Source: SZAS-7 sp964514655 (lineage in GTDB: Bacteria; Chlamydiota; Chlamydiia; Chlamydiales; FEN-1388). From it: a stretch of 14,218 nt of DNA. Position numbers and translations under genes: made by a program. This document shows, one piece after another, positions 1 to 8,000 of this stretch (positions are counted from its first letter, which is position 1; every line of letters begins with the position of its first letter). Under the pieces are notes generated by a model. That model saw only the letters and a list, made by a program, of their open reading frames with translations, was not told where the DNA came from and did not search any database. The stretch is from assembly GCA_964514655.1 (NCBI GenBank), contig CAZEQY010000040.1, positions 1 through 14,218 on the forward strand, in the 5' to 3' direction.

Positions 1-2
1 AC

Positions 3-188
3 TATGGCCGGAGGTCCGATTTGATGGACCCGACGCCGTGGATTCAGCGGAGCATAAAGAAGACTAGTCCGCTGTATTTGGAGTTCAAGAGGATTGAGGC
101 GTCGGGTCCTGCGGTTCCGCCGTCGGCGGCGGAGATGGCGGCGGCACGCGCGGCGCTGGCGCCTTACGGGATCGGCTTGGCCGACTAA
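3..188 (+). CDS. C-terminal fragment of an unrecognised protein, cut by the window edge
   Basis: An open frame runs in from the left edge and stops at TAA (186-188), giving the last 61 residues of a protein. It begins YGRRSDLMDPTPW and ends AARAALAPYGIGLAD. The mix of charged and hydrophobic residues looks like real protein, but I do not recognise the family and assign no function. A related but degenerate C-terminus lies at 11218-11423, with a matching YGRRS and a similar RAALA-x-x-GI ending. The two may therefore be paralogues, or copies of one gene on either side of the defence island. Confidence is moderate that this is coding and low on identity. Confidence 0.5.
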   Translation, partial: YGRRSDLMDPTPWIQRSIKKTSPLYLEFKRIEASGPAVPPSAAEMAAARAALAPYGIGLAD

Positions 189-325
189 TAGGACCGTCGA
201 TGGCGCGCCGAGGGTGATGCCGTCCATCACTGTTACGCCGGCTTCGCGAGCGGATCTGCGGGTGAGGAGATCGTGCGGAAGGCGTGTTACGTGAACTGGC
301 ACCAGCGAGGACTCGAGCAGTCCCG

Positions 326-355
326 TTGCGACTGTATGCCGCGTTCCATTATGAT
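326..355 (+). promoter_or_regulatory. Possible sigma70-like promoter of the DGR operon
   Basis: TTGCGA (326-331) and TATGAT (350-355) are separated by 18 bases and lie about 25 bases before the ATG of target 1. This fits a housekeeping-type -35/-10 pair that could drive target 1, avd, the RT and the TR. The match is by eye only. I see no strong Shine-Dalgarno sequence before the ATG at 381. Confidence 0.35.
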
Positions 356-380
356 CGGGTAACCACAAACCAGCACGATT

Positions 381-2978
381 ATGTCCCCGAATGACCGGCA
401 AGAACTCATCCAAAAGCTGACGAATAAACTGCGGGCCAATCAACTGATTGCTTTCATTGGCGCCGGGATGTCGCAGCCTTGCTATCCGTCGTGGACGCAA
501 CTCTTGCAGATCCTTCTCGGGAAGATCGAAGATCCAACGGCGCAACAGGAGGCTCGCGAGGCGCTTCAAGCAAAGGATCACCTTTACACGGCCGCCGTGA
601 TTCATCATGCGCTGGGCGAGCGCCGGCTTGCGGGATTGCTCAAAGAGGAGTTCGCTCGGAAGAAAGCCCACAGTCCACACATTGCCGAGGCTCGTTACGC
701 TCTCTTGGAGGGACTTCCCTTCCGGGCGTTTTTCACCACCAACTACGACCATTTCCTGCACGACGGGCGGGACGTCACAAACCGGATCAATGCCCGGGCC
801 GATGTCTTGATGGATGGCGGCCGGGTCTTTCATCTGCATGGCTGCGCGGATCATCCCCAGACTATGGTGCTGTCTCCGCTCCACTACGCCGATGTGCGAA
901 ACAACCCGGCCGTCGAAAAATTGATGGAGGCGGCTGCTGCGGGAAACTCGTTTCTGTTTCTCGGGTACGGCCTTGGTGACGACAACGTCCGAGGGTGGCT
1001 GGAACGGACTTGCTTTCATCTGGGTCAGTCCTACATCCCACAACACTTTGCTTTGGTTGACATGCGCAAATGGACCAAAATCCAGCGTGATCTTTACCGA
1101 GAACTCTACTCCATCGAGTTCATCGAGGCTGACCTGACCTCGCAGGGCTACCCCGACATTGACCGGTTCCTGGGGGAGTTGCGACGAGAATTCGGGTTTC
1201 GGCAAGCCGCGGGCTTTGCCACCGCCTGGGACAAATCCCTCGACGCCTGGTATGTCGATCCGGCGGTGAGCGAGGCAGAGGTAAGCGACGGTGAAAGCCT
1301 GGACGGGTTTCTCAACGGCTGGCTGGAAGACGAGAACGCGAAATTCCTCGTGCTACTAGGCGAGTTCGGCACTGGCAAGTCCTCGTTTGCGCGCCGTGCG
1401 GTCAATCTCACTCACGCGCGAGGAAAGAGACGGCCCTTGTTGATCGAGCTTCGGGTCTTCCCAGACGGGGCCGGCAAGCACGAGATTTTCGTTCATGCCG
1501 CCGGCGGCGCCGAGAAGGATGAGGAGATCGAGCGCGCAAACCGAGAAGGTTCTCTGGTGCTCATCCTGGACGCATTCGACGAGATGGGACTCCGCGAGGG
1601 CGCCACCATCAACGAGAGTTTCGACGCACTCCGGCGCCTGGTCGAGGACCGGGCCAAGGTGATCATTACCTCGCGCAAAGAACTGTTTCTCCGGGAGCCG
1701 GGCCCGTGGCGGCAGCCAGACGATCACGCAAGGGTGACCGCGCAGGACTTCCGCAAAGTCTACCTCCAGTTGTTCGACGAACCCCGTGTGGAGGAGGCCT
1801 TCACCAAACGCGGCAAGAGAGCGGTGCTCGATACCCTGCGCGCGCAGGAGAACAAGAAACTTCTCGACCTAGCCCGGCGGCCCGTCTTGCTCGATCTCAT
1901 CGCCAGCTACGACGGGCGGTTTGGGCCCGAAACCAGACTCAAGGATTTGTACGAACGGTACATCTATAATCTGCTGGAGCGAGGGAATAGAGGTTACTTC
2001 GACAAGCGGACGCGTTTCGCGGATGAACTGGCGTGGAGCATCCAGAATCTGGATTCCGGGGCCGGGTCGCTACCTGCGGAAGAGTTGGAGCAGATTGCAG
2101 CGAGTTCGCACTATGGATTGCCAAGGGAATCCCGGCCGATCTTGTGGGGCAGCAACCTGCTTGTGCGCTATGTGAACAGCTATGCGTTTTCACACCCGAC
2201 GTTCCGGGAATACCTGGTGGCGAAGCAGTTGGTCCCGGATCTGCAGGCTGGCAGGTACAAGCCTTGTAAACTGACGGATCCGACGATCGACTTCATCCGG
2301 GACATGTGGGCATGGGCACCACCAGCGGTCGCGCACGGTAGCGGACCGTATGAGGGGATGGTGAAAGTTCCGGCGGGACCTTTCATTTACGGGCAGGGCG
2401 ACAAGCCGGGCGACGCAATGACCGCCAACATCGAACAGGATTTTTGGATCGACCGTTTCCCGGTGACTAATGCCGAGTACCTGGAGTTCCTGAAGAACAG
2501 CGACCGGCCACAGCATGCGAAGTGGATCGATCACAAGAGGAGTCGCATCGCGAAGAAGCTCACGATGCCGGACGAGTATGCCGGGCATCCGGTCACCGGA
2601 GTCTCCTGGTACGGGGCAATGGCTTATGCCCAGGCGAAAGGTAAGACCCTGCCGACCGAGCAGCAGTGGGAGAAGGCGGCGCGAGGCGAAGATGGACGTG
2701 AGTACCCGTGGGGGGACGGTTTCCAGAGCGACCGATGCAACGTCGCTTCGGGAGGCACGACGCCGGTCGACAAACACGAAGGCGGTGTTTCGCCGTATGG
2801 CTGCATGGACATGGCCGGGAATGTTTGGGAGTGGACTTCGTCCGATTGGGGTCGCGCAAAAGTTCTGCGCGGCGGTAGCTGGCTCAGCTATTCCAACGAC
2901 GCCCGGTGTGCTTCGCGTGACAGGAGCAATCCTGGCATTACGGACCTCGACCTCGGGTTTCGATGCGCCAGGACCTAA
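381..2978 (+). CDS. DGR target 1: SIR2-NACHT-FGE/C-type-lectin conflict protein
   Basis: An 865-residue three-part protein. Residues about 15-230 are SIR2-like: IGAGMS (26-31), TTNYD with N121, HLHG (151-154) and a GYGLGDD loop, matching the NAD-binding and catalytic motifs of SIR2 NADases in anti-phage proteins. A NACHT-type STAND NTPase follows, with Walker A GEFGTGKS (327-334), Walker B LILDAFDEM around D397 and a following ITSRKE segment. Residues 660-865 form an FGE-sulfatase domain (GMVKVPAGPF to GFRCART) on a C-type-lectin fold. The last 37 codons (829-865) are the DGR variable repeat. The cysteine pair used for catalysis in true FGEs appears absent from the diversified stretch, so the domain probably binds ligand rather than modifies sulfatases. 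Known family logic suggests sensing by the lectin domain, NACHT switching and NAD+ depletion. It leads the DGR operon, 128 bases before avd. The domain calls are strong; the immune role is inferred. Confidence 0.93.
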   Translation: MSPNDRQELIQKLTNKLRANQLIAFIGAGMSQPCYPSWTQLLQILLGKIEDPTAQQEAREALQAKDHLYTAAVIHHALGERRLAGLLKEEFARKKAHSPHIAEARYALLEGLPFRAFFTTNYDHFLHDGRDVTNRINARADVLMDGGRVFHLHGCADHPQTMVLSPLHYADVRNNPAVEKLMEAAAAGNSFLFLGYGLGDDNVRGWLERTCFHLGQSYIPQHFALVDMRKWTKIQRDLYRELYSIEFIEADLTSQGYPDIDRFLGELRREFGFRQAAGFATAWDKSLDAWYVDPAVSEAEVSDGESLDGFLNGWLEDENAKFLVLLGEFGTGKSSFARRAVNLTHARGKRRPLLIELRVFPDGAGKHEIFVHAAGGAEKDEEIERANREGSLVLILDAFDEMGLREGATINESFDALRRLVEDRAKVIITSRKELFLREPGPWRQPDDHARVTAQDFRKVYLQLFDEPRVEEAFTKRGKRAVLDTLRAQENKKLLDLARRPVLLDLIASYDGRFGPETRLKDLYERYIYNLLERGNRGYFDKRTRFADELAWSIQNLDSGAGSLPAEELEQIAASSHYGLPRESRPILWGSNLLVRYVNSYAFSHPTFREYLVAKQLVPDLQAGRYKPCKLTDPTIDFIRDMWAWAPPAVAHGSGPYEGMVKVPAGPFIYGQGDKPGDAMTANIEQDFWIDRFPVTNAEYLEFLKNSDRPQHAKWIDHKRSRIAKKLTMPDEYAGHPVTGVSWYGAMAYAQAKGKTLPTEQQWEKAARGEDGREYPWGDGFQSDRCNVASGGTTPVDKHEGGVSPYGCMDMAGNVWEWTSSDWGRAKVLRGGSWLSYSNDARCASRDRSNPGITDLDLGFRCART
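2864..2975 (+). repeat. DGR variable repeat VR1 (target 1 3' end)
   Basis: 112 bases aligned without gaps to the TR at 4563-4674. There are 15 differences. Fourteen are at TR adenines (8 A to G, 4 A to T, 2 A to C), and one is at TR position T4645, which is C here. The other non-adenine positions match. The variable codons give residues such as L835, S836, Y837, D840, D847, S849, G852, I853, D855, L856, D857 and L858. The repeat ends directly before the TAA stop at 2976-2978, placing the diversified residues on the lectin-fold surface at the extreme C-terminus. Confidence 0.96.
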
Positions 2979-3025
2979 CCGCGTTACCCTCTTTACTAGT
3001 TCCCTTTTACTCTCTTCTCTCCAGA
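2976..3025 (+). other. Post-VR1 pyrimidine tract, shared with the VR2 flank
   Basis: Similarity to target 2 continues past the stop codon. The 23 bases from GACCT at 2973 match the VR2 flank at 18 positions, including the shared TTACCCTCTT. Both flanks then run into C/T-rich sequence with CCCTTTT-like and ACTCTC segments. The sequence after the TR (from 4675) lacks this. It could be part of an IMH-type retrohoming signal or simply residual homology between duplicated genes. Confidence 0.5.
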
Positions 3026-3055
3026 GTCGGCACCGCTTCGGATTGGCGCGTCCGA

Positions 3056-3084
3056 CCCGTCGCGAAGCGACGGGCGAAATTTTT
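3056..3084 (+). terminator. Hairpin plus T-run between target 1 and avd
   Basis: CCCGTCGC (3056-3063) and GCGACGGG (3067-3074) form a perfect 8-bp stem with loop GAA, followed by TTTTT at 3080-3084. The shape is that of an intrinsic terminator or attenuator and would limit read-through from target 1 into avd and RT. Some DGRs also need a hairpin downstream of the VR for efficient homing, so this could serve that role. It lies about 80 bases past VR1, farther than the textbook case. Confidence 0.5.
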
Positions 3085-3106
3085 GAGGACGGTATATCAT
3101 CGCGAA

Positions 3107-3481
3107 ATGGCCGACTCCGAGAACGTGATCACCAAGACGACGGACTTCATTCAGTGGTTCCTACCGAAGATTGAGAAGATGCCGCGCAACTACAAATTCC
3201 TGTTCGGGGAACGAATCGTGACGGTCCAACTCGACCTGCTGGAACGGCTGATCGAAGCCTACTACAGCAAAGAGAAGTTACGGCCGCTGGCGGCGGCCAA
3301 CATCGAAATCGAGAAGCTGCGGCAAATTTTGCGGATCTGCGTGGACCTGCATTGGATCAGCCTGCCCCAGTACGAGTTCGCGACCAGAGAGTTGAACCAG
3401 ATTGGCGGGATGGCGGGCGGCTGGGCGCGCCAACAGAGGCAACGGACGGGAGCGGCGGCGGTGGAACATGGGCCGCAGTAG
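3107..3481 (+). CDS. avd: DGR accessory variability determinant (Avd), four-helix bundle
   Basis: A 124-residue protein, the usual Avd size. It is almost entirely predicted helix, with long amphipathic stretches (YKFLFGERIVTVQLDLLERL, then EIEKLRQILRICVDL and a third YEFATRELNQIGGM) and a basic C-terminal tail. In DGRs, Avd forms a positively charged pentameric barrel that binds the reverse transcriptase and the TR RNA and is needed for mutagenic cDNA synthesis. I chose ATG 3107 because the frame upstream runs through VR1 and the hairpin and does not look like protein. No good Shine-Dalgarno is visible; GAGGA at 3085 is too distant. The stop overlaps the start of the RT by 14 bases, indicating translational coupling. 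Position between target and RT supports the call strongly. Confidence 0.88.
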   Translation: MADSENVITKTTDFIQWFLPKIEKMPRNYKFLFGERIVTVQLDLLERLIEAYYSKEKLRPLAAANIEIEKLRQILRICVDLHWISLPQYEFATRELNQIGGMAGGWARQQRQRTGAAAVEHGPQ

Positions 3482-4544
3482 CACGCGCGCAACGGGGCTG
3501 TGGGAACAAGTTGTTTCGTTTGACAATCTTTGGCAAGCTGCGCGAATGTCGCGCCGGGGCAAGCGTTACCGCGCATCGGCGGCAGTCTTTGAACGCCACC
3601 TGGGCCAGAATCTCACCCGGTTGCGGGACGAGTTGTGCGGCGGAGCCTATCAGCCTGGGCCCTACACAACGTTTGTCATTTTCGAGCCGGCGAGGCGTCT
3701 AATTTCCGCGGCGCCCTACCGGGACCGGGTGGTGCACCACGCGCTGTGCCGTGTCATCGAGCCGTTGTTCGAGCGGGCGTTCCTTTTCGATTCGTACGCC
3801 AACCGCAAGGGTAAGGGCACGCACGCTGCGTTGGATCGCGCCACGCACTACGCGAGGAAGCACCGGTTCGTGCTTCAGTGCGATATCCGGCTGTTTTTCC
3901 CGAGCATCGATCACCAGATCCTGCTTGGCAGGTTGGGCCGGCGCATTGGCTGCCACAGAACGCTTGAGTTGTGCGAACGCATCCTCGCGAACTCGAACCC
4001 GCAAGAGCCGGCCGATTTCTTCTTCGAAGGCGACGACCTGTTCACGCCATACGAGCGGCGCCGGGGATTGCCAATCGGTAATCTGACCAGTCAGTTCTGG
4101 GCCAACGTCTACATGGATCCGTTCGACCATTTCGTGAAGGACGAGATGGGTGTCCCGGGGTATGTCCGGTATGTGGACGATTTTCTTCTCTTCGGCGACA
4201 GCAAGGAGGATCTTCACCGCTGGTTGGCGTCGATTGAACGTACGTTGGGCGGCGACGGGTTCCGGCTACTGCTGCATCGTCGAAAAACAAGGATCTATCC
4301 GGTGGCCGAGGGGATCCCGTTTCTTGGGTTCCGTGTGTTTCCGGAACACCGGCGGCTGCTCCCTGGGTCCGTGGGGCGGGCTAGGCGCCGGCTGGCCCGA
4401 ATTGCCGAACGAGGCGACACGAGCGGCATCGCGGAGATTCGAAACCGGCTTCAGTCCTGGATTGCGCATGTATCGCACGGCGACACATACGGCTTGAGGC
4501 GCCACCTCTTGCGGGACCTGGTGTTACGGCCGCCTGTATCATAA
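3468..4544 (+). CDS. DGR reverse transcriptase
   Basis: A 358-residue retron/group II-like reverse transcriptase of the DGR clade. Visible motifs, numbered from ATG 3468, are RT2 around SYANRKGKGTHAALDRA, RT3 with D139 in CDIRLFFPSIDH, RT4 GLPIGNLTSQFWAN (GNLTSQ 204-209), RT5 catalytic YVDD (235-238), and RT6-7 RRKTRIYPV and IPFLGFRVFP. The GNLTSQ form of motif 4 is characteristic of DGR enzymes, which copy the TR RNA with errors at adenines. The length is normal, with no maturase or endonuclease domain. An upstream in-frame ATG at 3402 would add 22 basic residues inside avd, but 3468 gives the usual N-terminus (WEQVVSFDNLWQA about 11 residues in) and a short overlap with avd. The TR starts 18 bases after the stop, so RT mRNA and template RNA may share a transcript. 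Confidence 0.95.
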   Translation: MGRSSTRATGLWEQVVSFDNLWQAARMSRRGKRYRASAAVFERHLGQNLTRLRDELCGGAYQPGPYTTFVIFEPARRLISAAPYRDRVVHHALCRVIEPLFERAFLFDSYANRKGKGTHAALDRATHYARKHRFVLQCDIRLFFPSIDHQILLGRLGRRIGCHRTLELCERILANSNPQEPADFFFEGDDLFTPYERRRGLPIGNLTSQFWANVYMDPFDHFVKDEMGVPGYVRYVDDFLLFGDSKEDLHRWLASIERTLGGDGFRLLLHRRKTRIYPVAEGIPFLGFRVFPEHRRLLPGSVGRARRRLARIAERGDTSGIAEIRNRLQSWIAHVSHGDTYGLRRHLLRDLVLRPPVS

Positions 4545-4562
4545 AGATGGGTCTCAAGCCAG

Positions 4563-4674
4563 TCTGCGCGGCGGTAGCTGGAACAACAATTCCAACAACG
4601 CCCGGTGTGCTTCGCGTAACAGGAACAATCCTGACAATACGAACTACAACATCGGGTTTCGATGCGCCAAGACC
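4563..4674 (+). repeat. DGR template repeat (TR)
   Basis: 112 bases that pair without gaps to VR1 and VR2. It contains 32 adenines, concentrated in 11 AAC/AAT codons when read in the frame of the targets. AAY codons can mutate at both adenines to many amino acids but never to stop. Read in target frame it gives a generic FGE ending (GGSWNNNSNNARCASRNRNN onward). The repeat sits just after the RT stop and is not itself part of a convincing gene. It is expected to be transcribed as the template RNA, with downstream sequence serving as the spacer needed for cDNA priming. T4645 appears to be a recent change, because VR1 has C and VR2 has A there. Confidence 0.96.
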
Positions 4675-4808
4675 CTCCTGGCGGCTTCACTGGGTACACC
4701 GTGGGGCTGTTGCGCCAGAACCGGGATGACCACGGATGGCCCGGGCGTGCCGATGGAGAGTCCAGGCTTGAGGTCCAGGGCCGGCAGCGGTTTGTGCCGG
4801 ACGAAGAC

Positions 4809-4862
4809 AAAAGAGGCCTGCGGCGGGCTCGCGATGCGGGTTGGCCGCAGGCCCTCCGTTTT
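4809..4862. terminator. Bidirectional intrinsic terminator between TR and target 2
   Basis: GGCCTGCGGC (4815-4824) and GCCGCAGGCC (4844-4853) form a perfect 10-bp stem, with GAG/CTC able to extend it across a bulge. A-rich sequence precedes it and GTTTTGGGTTTT follows, so either strand sees a U-rich tail. It lies between the convergent RT/TR unit and target 2 and could end both transcripts. It may also fold within the 3' part of the template RNA. Confidence 0.55.
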
Positions 4863-4876
4863 GGGTTTTCCAATCG

Positions 4877-4914
4877 CGCCGGCTGGCGGCCCATGCTGGG
4901 CCCGCCAGCCGGCG
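4877..4914. other. Strong GC-rich hairpin downstream of the TR
   Basis: CGCCGGCTGGCGG (4877-4889) and CCGCCAGCCGGCG (4902-4914) are perfect inverted repeats of 13 bp. CCCA/TGGG can pair inside them with a one-base bulge, leaving a TGC loop. No T-run follows on either side. It may be a second terminator element, a transcription barrier between convergent genes, or structure in the TR-spacer RNA. Confidence 0.5.
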
Positions 4915-4974
4915 GTTCAAATGTTCGACTATTCTCGGATCGAGGCTCAATCCCGCGGTTGTTCGCATGCTGAG

Positions 4975-5013
4975 GGTCGAGAGTAAGAGGAAAAAGGGAA
5001 GAGGGTAATGCGT
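4975..5013 (-). other. Post-VR2 pyrimidine tract
   Basis: On the minus strand, sequence just past the target 2 stop reads ACGCATTACCCTCTT and then CCCTTTTTCC and CTTACTCTC. It resembles the post-VR1 flank and is absent after the TR. It is a candidate part of the target-recognition signal, or a remnant of gene duplication. Confidence 0.45.
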
Positions 5014-8000
5014 TCAAGTCCTGGCGCATCGAAACCCGATGACGATGCCCGTATCGACAGGATCGACCCTGATACGCGAAGCACACCGGGCGAAGTCGGA
5101 AACGCTGAACCAGCTACCGCCGCGCAGAACTTTGAGTTTGTCCCAATCGGACGCCGTCCACTCCCAAACGTTGCCGCTCATGTCCAGGGCGCCAGCAGGT
5201 GAGGCTCCTTTGGGATAGGACCCCACTGGGGTCGTGTCGTGGATGCGTGACTCAACGGTGTTGCAGAGCGCCTTGGAGAAGGCGCCTCGCCATGGGTACT
5301 CCCGCCCATCGACACCACGCGCGGCACGTTCCCATTCCTCTTCCGTCGGAAGCCGCTTTCCCACGTGATTGGCATAGGCTTCGGCGCCAAACCAGGTCAC
5401 GCCAACCACCGGATGCATTTCATAGCCCGCCTCGAGGAGCAGCGCCCCGTCCGGCGCCTGCTTGATCCGCGACCATTTCGGGTCTATCCATTTCGGATTG
5501 GCGCCGCCGGTTTTGTTCAGAAACGCCAGGTATTGCGCGTTGGTAACCGGCGTTTTGTCGATCCAATACTCGCAGGCGATATCGCGGATCGATAGGTCTT
5601 GCTCCTCCTCGCTTCCATACACGAAGAGACCGGCAGGGACCTTCACCATGCCATCGAGTTCTTCGACCCGCGCCTGTTCTACTAGCAGCAAATCGGGCAA
5701 GAAGCTCACGATTACATCGGTCAGTGGTATATTCGGGTTCCGGCTGTCACGCAACGACTGCGCCACGCGGCGAGCCACGAAATACTCCAGGAAGGACTTG
5801 TGCGCAAAGCTGAACCAGTCGCCCTCCCGCCGGAAATAGGATGCCTGGGAACTGAGGTCCTTGACCCGGCGAATGACCTCCTCACTGTCGGCCACTGGAA
5901 ACCGCTCTCTTACGATGGCCTCGAAGTCGGTGTCCTTGAGTTTCAGCTTTTGGGTGGATTGCATCCGCCACGCGCACTCTTCGATCAGAGCCTTGCGAGC
6001 TTCCGAAGTAATCGCGTCATCTGTATGGAGCGTTAACAGACGCTCCGTATAATTCTCATAGAGGCCCGCCAAGGTGAATGAATTGCGGCGGCGGGAGGAC
6101 GCCCAATCGCCGCTGGTCTTGAGCACCATGTCCAACAGGACCGGCCTGTGGGCGAACTCGAAGAGCGAGCGGACCCGCTTCAGCTTCGGGAGCAGGCCAG
6201 CTTCGCCCCGCTTTTTGAGTGCTTCGGCGAGTTGGTCGTCGTCGAACAGCTCCACGTGAGCACACTCAAAGCCTTCACGACCCTCGATCCAGTCTTCGCG
6301 AGTGCGGATACCAGCGGATCTGAAGTCGTCGCGCGGATGGCGGCCGAGGACGACTTTCTGCTCCTCCTTTTCGGTCGCGAAGTACTCGGTCCGGCAGGTG
6401 AGTAGAATCTTCGATTGCTTTGCCTTTGCGAGTCCGGCAATCGCTTCGAAATTCTGTGCGGCCGTACGCGGACTATTGGCGTTGCGCACCATCTCATCAA
6501 AGCCATCGAAGATGAGCAGCAGGCGTCCCTCGCGGTTCAACCGTTCGAAAGACCGATAACCCTCGGCGGGCTTCAAGCCATACGTCTCGATCAGCGTCGA
6601 TGTGACGAGGCTCTTCAGGTCGAAACGCTCAGACCAATTGCGAAGTTGAAACAGGATCGGCGTGCGAGAGGTTTGGCCCTCGGTCGCGGCCAGATAAGCC
6701 TGACGGCGTGCGAACCAACTCTTGCCGGTCCCGAATTCGCCCAGAATCGAGAGATGCCTGCGGTTGCCGGATTCATCTTGCAACCACTCTTTGACGATCT
6801 GGTCGAGGTTCTCGGGTTTCGATTTGGCCGCTGACCTGGCGTCTTTGTGATGGCGGCGGGCCCTTAGGGGCACGTAGTACTCGTGAATCCGATCCTCTTC
6901 TCGGACCGGATTCTCGTACGCGCTGCGGAGTTGGGTCAGGTAACGAGCGAATGGAATGAGTTGATCGAGCAGTTCGTCCCGCGTGAAGACGCGAAGGCCG
7001 GGCGGCACATCGATCCGGCTGCTGGTTCGCGTTACGAGGACGCGCTGCGTTGCTTTGAGCCGGTCCAGTGCATCGACATCTTGCTGGTTGGCTTTCCGGT
7101 CTGTGTAGGCAAGCGCGATTGGCAGTTCCTCACCGAAGGAGGCCGAGCGGACACCTCGGAACATGAGCCTGCCCGGGGAGCTTTCCTGCTTGAGATCGCG
7201 GCAACCCCAATCCTGAAAAAGCTCGGAAACGTCTTCTGCAGTCTCTGCCGAAACGGGGAGGATAGCTTCGAGTTCCTGCAGGAACTGGAGAATATCCGGG
7301 TAGCTCTTGCCGGAGACGGCCTTGTCTTCCAGGAAGCGAATGCCGTAACACTCACCGAACTCCTTACGGCGGGCGGACGTGATCTTGCTCGGGTGCTCGA
7401 GGACGAAATGCGGTCCGGCGTGGCCACCAGTTTTTGCGAAAACCTCATCCAGAAAAAGAAGCAAGTCTTCGTCCTGCAGACTGTAGCCCACGAAGAGGAA
7501 GGTGTAAGTCGAGCAAAGTGTCTGGAAATACTGGCGAAATTGGGGATTCTTCTTGAGTGCCGTGTAATCCGGCTTGGCGAGGATGATCGACTGGGAGTCC
7601 GTGACCTCGCCGTGAACGTGGACGACACCAAGCCGGCGTTCGCGCAGGCCCAGCATCAACTCCGGGATTTGTGTCTGGTTTAGAACGCGAACCGAGGACC
7701 GGCCCTGCCGCGCAATTATGATCGCGTCCTCGATCAGCGTGTCGAAATTGGTGGTGAGAATCCCGGCGAAGGGAAGGCGGGCCGCCGTGCGATGGCGCTG
7801 ATCCGGCCGCGCGTCACGGAATGCGGTGGAGAGGAAGCTGCAGAATCCCGCGGGTTGAAGGCCGTCACGGAGGAGGCGCGCCGCGGCGAGTAGTTTGTTT
7901 GCGGCGATGAGCTTGCGGATTTTGGCCTGCTCGGCGATGATCGCGGGTGATCTTTCGTCGAGCCCCTTGGCGAGCATGCTGTTTAGAAGGCTGGTCCAGC

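Noticed and set aside
2515..3174. Plus-strand 219-codon frame overlapping the end of target 1
   Set aside because: A shadow frame of the FGE domain, rich in R, S and T; the SIR2-NACHT-FGE frame is clearly the real one.
4547..4729. Plus-strand open frame running through the TR (begins MGLKPVCAAVAG)
   Set aside because: It reads the TR in a different frame from the targets, is threonine-rich low complexity and ends in random sequence; the TR explains the DNA.
4451..5086. Minus-strand frame of 211 codons opposite the RT end, TR and VR2
   Set aside because: It overlaps the RT gene, the TR and VR2 antisense, has cysteine/arginine/serine-rich composition and shows no motif.
6883..7683. Plus-strand 266-codon frame antisense to target 2
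   Set aside because: Opposite the SIR2 and middle regions of target 2; the GC-rich codon bias keeps this frame open, and it has no recognisable motif.
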